NCBI GenBank assembly: GCA_027485855.1
Contig: JAIXQD010000019.1
Coordinates: 210,256 to 274,255 of the forward strand
Direction of reading: 5' to 3'
Source: Rickettsiales bacterium
Lineage (GTDB): Bacteria; Pseudomonadota; Alphaproteobacteria; G027485855
DNA: 64,000 nucleotides
Positions within the stretch are counted from its first letter, which is position 1. Each line of letters opens with the position of its first letter. A program made the position numbers and the translations under genes. Positions 59,776 through 64,000 of the stretch are shown here, piece by piece. The notes beneath the pieces are model-generated. The model was not told where the DNA came from. It worked only from the letters and a program-made list of their open reading frames with translations, and ran no database searches.

Positions 59776-60417
59776 ATGACACAAACAAACAACCCCATAA
59801 ACATCAACAACGAAAAAACCCAGCAGCAATTTGCCGATATTGACCGGCGCATTGCCAGCACCAAAGCCAAAGCTGAAAACATATTATCGCCGCTGCAAAA
59901 ATGGAGCAGCAGCCTTAACAACACACTTGAGAACAGATTATCCAAAAGCCTTGATGGGCTTATACGCAAGGGCCGCAGCCTTGAGGATGTGCTCAGTAGC
60001 GCCAGAAGCGAGCTTACGCAAACCGCCCTGCGCCTTGGCGTTATTAACCCCTTGCAACAAGCACTGGCGGGTTTTAGCGGCGCCGTTTTTTCGGGCAATA
60101 ATAAGAACACCGCCAGCCCTGCGCAAAGCGGGCTTGATCGATTTTTAAGCGGTCTTTTGGGCAATTTTTTTGGCGGCATGCGCGCTGCTGGCGGGCCCGT
60201 TGGCACAGGTCGTGCCTATATGGTGGGCGAGCGCGGGCCCGAGCTGTTTGTGCCGAGTGCGGCGGGGCGCATTGTGCCGCATGGCGCCAGCGGCAATGCG
60301 GCGGCGCAGATTACCATTAATATTCAAACACCCAACCCGCAAAGCTTTGCGCAAAGCCAAGGGCAAATTGCCGCAGCCTTGCTTGATGCCGTGCGCCGCG
60401 GGCAACGAACCCGATAA
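59776..60417 (+). CDS. Tail tape-measure-like protein (GTA gp11-like)
   Basis: 213 aa from ATG 59776 (AAAGGAG 7 nt before). Helical N-terminal part (FADIDRRIASTKAKAENIL). C-terminal tape-measure signature GGPVGTGRAYMVGERGPELF then VPSAAGRIVPHG. Length matches the unusually short tape measure of the Rhodobacter-type GTA. In the reference order it lies after the tail chaperone gene; here it lies before the major tail gene. Confidence 0.82.
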   Translation: MTQTNNPININNEKTQQQFADIDRRIASTKAKAENILSPLQKWSSSLNNTLENRLSKSLDGLIRKGRSLEDVLSSARSELTQTALRLGVINPLQQALAGFSGAVFSGNNKNTASPAQSGLDRFLSGLLGNFFGGMRAAGGPVGTGRAYMVGERGPELFVPSAAGRIVPHGASGNAAAQITINIQTPNPQSFAQSQGQIAAALLDAVRRGQRTR

Positions 60418-60446
60418 TTCAAGTTTTTAATCCTATTACCCACAGC

Positions 60447-60470
60447 ACCCGCCTTATGGCGGGTTTTTTT
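60447..60470 (+). terminator. Rho-independent terminator
   Basis: ACCCGCC-TTAT-GGCGGGT followed by T7. Lies between the tape-measure-like gene and the major tail gene. A second internal terminator of the cluster. Confidence 0.88.
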
Positions 60471-60503
60471 GTAACAACGCACACCCAACAAAGGAGCACC
60501 CCC

Positions 60504-60920
60504 ATGACCAGCAACGCCAAATCGGGCCGGTTATTTTTATTACGCGATGGCAGCGGCGGCAGCGCGCCCGTTATTGCCGCATTGCGCAGCACCAGCTTTA
60601 CTATTTCGGGCGATAGTGTGGATGTAACCGACAAAGACAGCCCCAGCCAGTTTCGTGAATTGCTCAGCGGCGCGGGCGTGGTGAGTGTGTCAATCAGTGC
60701 CAGCGGCCTTTTGCATGGCAACAGCCAAACACATACGCTGATTACGCGCACGCTTAATCGCAGCGGCAATGTTTATCGGCTAGAATTTGACAATGGCGAT
60801 GTGCTGGAAGGCAGCTTCCAGATTGTCAATTTTGAAGCCAGCGGCCAATACGACAAAGAGCAGACCTATAATATCAGCCTTGAAAGTGCGGGCGCCATAA
60901 CCTTTACCGCGGCGGCCTAA
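60504..60920 (+). CDS. Major tail protein (GTA gp9-like)
   Basis: 138 aa from ATG 60504 (AAAGGAG 7 nt upstream). GRLFLLRDGSGGSAPVIAAL, TSFTISGDSVDVTDKDSPSQ, FRELLSGAGVVSVSISASG and GDVLEGSFQIVNFEASGQYD are the TP901-1/GTA major tail tube pattern. One base before the next ATG. Confidence 0.93.
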   Translation: MTSNAKSGRLFLLRDGSGGSAPVIAALRSTSFTISGDSVDVTDKDSPSQFRELLSGAGVVSVSISASGLLHGNSQTHTLITRTLNRSGNVYRLEFDNGDVLEGSFQIVNFEASGQYDKEQTYNISLESAGAITFTAAA

Positions 60921-60921
60921 A

Positions 60922-61245
60922 ATGAATACGCATCGTGGCGAAGTTATTCTTCATTATGGTGGCCAGGCTTTGTGTTTGCGGCCAACTTTTGCCGCCCTTG
61001 CCGAAATTGAGGGCGAGCTCAACACCGGCATTATTGCTTTAGCCAAACGCATGGCCACGGGTGATGCCACCCAGCGCGACATGCTGGCCGTGCTGCAAGC
61101 GGGTTTACGGGCCACAGCAACAAGCGCACCCAAGCCTGATGTGCTTTTTCAAGATTTGGGCTTGGCGCTTATTCAAGAAAACTGTTTGCAGTTTTTGCTG
61201 AATGCGCTTTCGGGCGCGCAGAACAGCCAACAGTTGAGCGAGTAA
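60922..61245 (+). CDS. GTA gp10-like protein (gene transfer agent family)
   Basis: 107 aa: NTHRGEVILHYGGQALCLRP, TFAALAEIEGELNTGIIALA, RDMLAVLQAGLRA. Matches the GTA_gp10 / Phage_TAC_11 family, a tail assembly chaperone-like component. Stop is directly followed by the next start. Confidence 0.9.
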   Translation: MNTHRGEVILHYGGQALCLRPTFAALAEIEGELNTGIIALAKRMATGDATQRDMLAVLQAGLRATATSAPKPDVLFQDLGLALIQENCLQFLLNALSGAQNSQQLSE

Positions 61246-61476
61246 ATGACACAGCATTTTCCGTGGCAGCAGATTCAACAAGCCGCCATGGGTGCGTTGC
61301 TGTGGCCGCCAGCGATATTTTGGGCCGCAACCCCGCCCGAATTATGGCTAGCACTGCAAGGCTGGCAAAAAGCGCACGGCATGCACACAGATACGCCCGC
61401 CGAGGATTTGCATGCACTAAAAGCCATGCTGCAAGCGGCCGAGGCCAAACAACAAGAGGTGACCCATGAGTTTTGA
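61246..61476 (+). CDS. Phage tail assembly chaperone (DUF2376, GTA gp10.1-like)
   Basis: 76 aa with FPWQQIQQAAMGALLWPPAI and FWAATPPELWLALQGWQKAH, the DUF2376/TIGR02216 signature of small proteins between gp10 and gp11 in GTA clusters. Overlaps the gp12-like gene by 11 nt. Confidence 0.88.
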   Translation: MTQHFPWQQIQQAAMGALLWPPAIFWAATPPELWLALQGWQKAHGMHTDTPAEDLHALKAMLQAAEAKQQEVTHEF

Positions 61477-62092
61477 TGATGTACGCCTGCCGCTGCGTGT
61501 TGGTTTTGGCACTAGCGGCGGCCCGGCTTTTTCAACCGATATTGTGCAGATTGATGGCGGCTATGAGCGGCGCAATCAAAACTGGGCGCAAGCGCGGCGC
61601 AAATATGATGCCGCCACCGGCTTGCGCACTCTTGCTGATGCCGCAACCTTGCAGGCGTTTTTTTTAGCGCGGGCGGGCAAAGCGCGCGGCTTTCGTTTAA
61701 AAGATTGGAGCGATTTTACCAGCGCCAGCAATGGCCTTGGCAGTGCGGCATTTACCGACCAAAATATTGGCACCGGCAATGGCACCACCACACAATTTCA
61801 ACTGCGCAAAAATTATAGCAGCGGCAACATCACGCACCAAAGGCAAATCAGCAAGCCTGTTTCAGGCACAGTGCTGATTGGGCTTAATGGCGTTTTGCAA
61901 AATAGCGGCTGGAGCATAGACCACAATAGCGGCCTTATTACTTTTGCCAGCGCACCAAGCGCGGGCGTGAGCATTACGGCGGGGTTTGAGTTTGATGTGC
62001 CGGTGCGTTTTGACACCGACCAACTAAGCCTGAATGTTGAGAATTTTGCTTTGGCCAGTGTGCAAATACCTCTTGTTGAAATACGGATATAG
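61466..62092 (+). CDS. DUF2460 tail protein (GTA gp12-like, TIGR02217)
   Basis: 208 aa: FDDVRLPLRVGFGTSGGPAF, GGYERRNQNWAQARRKYDAA, FFLARAGKARGFRLKDWSDF and VRFDTDQLSLNVENFALASV. Full TIGR02217 pattern; a distal tail component in the RcGTA structure. CATGAG ahead gives weak ribosome-binding site; coupled to the preceding gene. Confidence 0.95.
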   Translation: MSFDDVRLPLRVGFGTSGGPAFSTDIVQIDGGYERRNQNWAQARRKYDAATGLRTLADAATLQAFFLARAGKARGFRLKDWSDFTSASNGLGSAAFTDQNIGTGNGTTTQFQLRKNYSSGNITHQRQISKPVSGTVLIGLNGVLQNSGWSIDHNSGLITFASAPSAGVSITAGFEFDVPVRFDTDQLSLNVENFALASVQIPLVEIRI

Positions 62093-62094
62093 CC

Positions 62095-62940
62095 ATGCGC
62101 GATGTATCGGCTGCTTTAGCGCAGCATCTTGAGCAAGAGCTGAGCCACCTTGCTTATTTGCTTAAAATCACTCGCCTTGATGGGCAGGTGCTGGGCTTTA
62201 CCACACATGACCAGCGCATCAGTATCGATACGACCGACTATTTGCCCAGCAACAGTTTGGCGCTGTCATCGCTTGAGAGCGGCGCCGATCTTGCCACAGA
62301 CAACCTTGAGCTGGCCGGCATTTTAGAGAGCGCGGCAATAAATGATGCCGATATTGCCGCGGGCCGCTATGACCAAGCACGGGTTGATATTTTTGTGTGC
62401 AACTGGGCCGATTTAAGTATGGGCACTATGCAATTAAAGCGCGGCTGGCTGGGCGAAATCACCCGCGATGGCCCGCGCTACAAGGCCGAATTGCGCGGCT
62501 TTATCGATGCCATTCAGCAGCCCTTTGGCGTGTTTATCACGCCTGAATGCCGGCATAATTTGGGTGATAGCGCCTGTGGGGTTGCACTTGCGGCGCATAT
62601 GGTTGCCGGCACTGTTACGGCCAGCAGCACGCTCTATAGTTTTACCGATAGCACCCGCACCGAAGCTGCAGGTATTTTTTCTTATGGGCGGCTGACGTGG
62701 CTGAGCGGTGAAAATGCCGGCACCACCATTGAAATAAAGCAGCATGCCGCAGGTGGCGTATTTACTTTATGGCTGCCCATGACTGCGCCCATAGCAGTTG
62801 GCGATACTTATAGCCTCGTTGCGGGCTGCGATAAAACTTTAGCCACATGCGCCGGGCGCTTTAACAATGCGCTTAATTTTGGCGGCTTTCCGCATTTACC
62901 CGGTGTTGACCGCATCTATGATTATCCGGACAGCAAATGA
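62095..62940 (+). CDS. DUF2163 baseplate hub protein (GTA gp13-like, TIGR02218)
   Basis: 281 aa: LAYLLKITRLDGQVLGFTTH, ESGADLATDNLELAGIL, GEITRDGPRYKAELRGFIDA, ITPECRHNLGDSACGVALAA and AGCDKTLATCAGRFNNALNF then GGFPHLPGVDRIY. Four cysteines are conserved for metal binding in the reference hub protein. Overlaps the peptidase gene (ATGA). Confidence 0.95.
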   Translation: MRDVSAALAQHLEQELSHLAYLLKITRLDGQVLGFTTHDQRISIDTTDYLPSNSLALSSLESGADLATDNLELAGILESAAINDADIAAGRYDQARVDIFVCNWADLSMGTMQLKRGWLGEITRDGPRYKAELRGFIDAIQQPFGVFITPECRHNLGDSACGVALAAHMVAGTVTASSTLYSFTDSTRTEAAGIFSYGRLTWLSGENAGTTIEIKQHAAGGVFTLWLPMTAPIAVGDTYSLVAGCDKTLATCAGRFNNALNFGGFPHLPGVDRIYDYPDSK

Positions 62941-63356
62941 GCCATCTAATAATATCACCCATAATTGCTGTGGCGCGCACCTATATTGGCACGCCCTATC
63001 ATCATCAAGGACGGCAACCACAAATTGGCCTTGATTGCTTGGGCGTGGTGGTGTGCGCGCTGCGTGCTTGTGGCTATAGCGTGAACGACCAAACCGATTA
63101 TACGCAAAGCCCCAATGGCGCGCATATGCTTGCATCCATTCGCGCCCATGCAGTAGGCGAGCGGCCACGGCATTACCCCCCGCAAGCGGGTGATTTGCTG
63201 CTGTTTAGGTTTAATCAGCAGCCGCAGCACTGTGCCTTAGCCACAGGTGACGGGCAGATGATTCATGCTTATGCGCCGCAAGGCAGCGTGGTTGAAAGCC
63301 GCTTATCGGCCAGCTGGCAAAGTCGGCTGCTGCATATTTTTTATTTGAAGGATTAA
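62937..63356 (+). CDS. NlpC/P60 phage cell-wall peptidase (GTA gp14-like, TIGR02219)
   Basis: 139 aa: VARTYIGTPYHHQGRQ, GLDCLGVVVCALRA with catalytic Cys34, AGDLLLFRF and QHCALATGDGQMIHAY with catalytic His98. A tail-borne peptidoglycan hydrolase that opens the recipient wall during DNA entry. Confidence 0.95.
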   Translation: MSHLIISPIIAVARTYIGTPYHHQGRQPQIGLDCLGVVVCALRACGYSVNDQTDYTQSPNGAHMLASIRAHAVGERPRHYPPQAGDLLLFRFNQQPQHCALATGDGQMIHAYAPQGSVVESRLSASWQSRLLHIFYLKD

Positions 63357-63360
63357 ACAC

Positions 63361-64000
63361 ATGGCAGTGATTGCTCTTACCGCTGCAGGCTCGGCCGTTG
63401 GCGGCAGCCTGTTTACGGGCGTTGTGGCGAGTGCGCTTGGGGCCGCCGCTGGTGGCTATTTGGGCAGCATGCTTGGCAGCAGCATTGATAATGCTATTTT
63501 TGGTGCGCCTGTAGTTGGCCGTGGTGCGCGGCTTGATAATTTGCGCGTGCAAGATAGCCGCTATGGCGCGGCGCTGCCTTTGCTATATGGCACCATGCGC
63601 CTTGCCGGACAAATGATTTGGGCCAGCCCCATTCGCGAAACCGTAGTGCGCGAGAATGCGGGCGGTGGCGGCAAAGGCGGTGGTGGTGGCAGCAGCGGCA
63701 CTGTTGAAAAATATTACTACGATGTGCATTTAGCTGTGGCCTTAGCGCAAGGGCCCGTCAGCGAAATACGCCGCATTTGGGCCGATAGTAAAATCATCTA
63801 CGATGAGGGTTGGATTGCGGGCTATGTGCAAGATGCGCGCATTTACCATGGCAGCAACAGCCAAAACCCCGACACACTGATAGAAGCCTTTGAAGGCAGC
63901 GCTAACACGCCCGCTTATCGCGGCGTGGCCTATATTGTGATTGAGGGCTTGCAGCTGCGGCATTTTGGCAATCGTGTGCCGAATATCACCTTTGAGCTTT
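63361..64000 (+). CDS. GTA gp15-like tail megatron/host-specificity protein (5' part)
   Basis: Starts ATG 63361, 4 bp after the previous stop, and runs past the window end. The visible ~213 residues hold a Gly/Ala-rich hydrophobic start (VGGSLFTGVVASALGAAAGG), VGRGARLDNLRVQDSRYGAA, LPLLYGTMRLAGQMIWASPI, a Gly/Ser-rich linker, then KYYYDVHLAVALAQGPVSEI. It also has IEGLQLRHFGNRVPNITFEL. This is the beginning of the ~1300-aa gp15 (TIM-barrel-containing) protein of alphaproteobacterial GTAs. Truncated only by the window. Confidence 0.93.
   Translation, partial: MAVIALTAAGSAVGGSLFTGVVASALGAAAGGYLGSMLGSSIDNAIFGAPVVGRGARLDNLRVQDSRYGAALPLLYGTMRLAGQMIWASPIRETVVRENAGGGGKGGGGGSSGTVEKYYYDVHLAVALAQGPVSEIRRIWADSKIIYDEGWIAGYVQDARIYHGSNSQNPDTLIEAFEGSANTPAYRGVAYIVIEGLQLRHFGNRVPNITFEL

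Overview
The window comes from an alphaproteobacterium. The evidence is the zapA / 6S RNA / 5-FTHF cyclo-ligase block, the rpmH-rnpA-yidD-yidC-engB block, hemC-hemD followed by a mitofilin-like and a HemY-like gene, a DUF1674 protein, a perfect CtrA-type box, and above all a structural cluster of the Rhodobacter-type gene transfer agent (GTA) kind. A DotA/TraY-family protein and the large MoxR/VWA locus suggest a deep-branching lineage (Micavibrio- or Rhodospirillales-like) rather than Rhodobacterales. That placement is inference.

Layout. 0-13 kb: housekeeping and repair genes (CysQ-like phosphatase, a lone DotA-like protein, an Fe-S photolyase, YebC, an L,D-transpeptidase, a YmdB-like phosphoesterase, fau, 6S RNA, zapA, tkt). 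13-15 kb: two genes of an unrecognised repeat family. 15-26 kb: the rpmH-to-engB membrane-biogenesis block, two unknown genes, EVE, gpsA, tsaD and the heme operon. 26.3-28.4 kb: tRNA-Thr followed by an OLD-family ATPase/nuclease with different base usage. 28.8-37.8 kb: a one-directional cluster of a zincin+VWA protein, a MoxR-like AAA+ ATPase, a small protein, a large relative of the 13-15 kb repeat family and a second zincin, preceded by a CtrA-like box. 37.8-46.4 kb (minus strand): two pilin-like tandem paralogues, phaB, a cysteine-less CsoR/FrmR-like regulator, a DUF2125-like protein, an RND efflux pump with its adaptor, and two small single-span membrane proteins.

46.5-64 kb (plus strand) is the GTA-like cluster: putative small terminase, large terminase, portal, prohead protease, major capsid, small capsid-associated protein, head-tail connector, head closure, [insert A], gp8-like tail protein, [insert B], tape-measure-like protein, major tail protein, gp10-like, tail chaperone, gp12-, gp13- and gp14-like proteins, and the start of the gp15-like protein (cut by the window edge). 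The tape measure gene lies upstream of the major tail gene, not downstream as in the reference GTA.

The most unusual part is the pair of AT-rich inserts on either side of gp8. Each combines one soluble protein with related C-terminal domains (52562-53221; 58389-59126), an array of small multi-span membrane proteins (six in A; three in B), and orphaned gene ends of those same families. This arrangement resembles polymorphic toxin-immunity loci with shuffled specificity loops. I propose a toxin-immunity-like system embedded in, and probably co-expressed with, a GTA. The architecture is read directly from sequence; the toxin function is a hypothesis.
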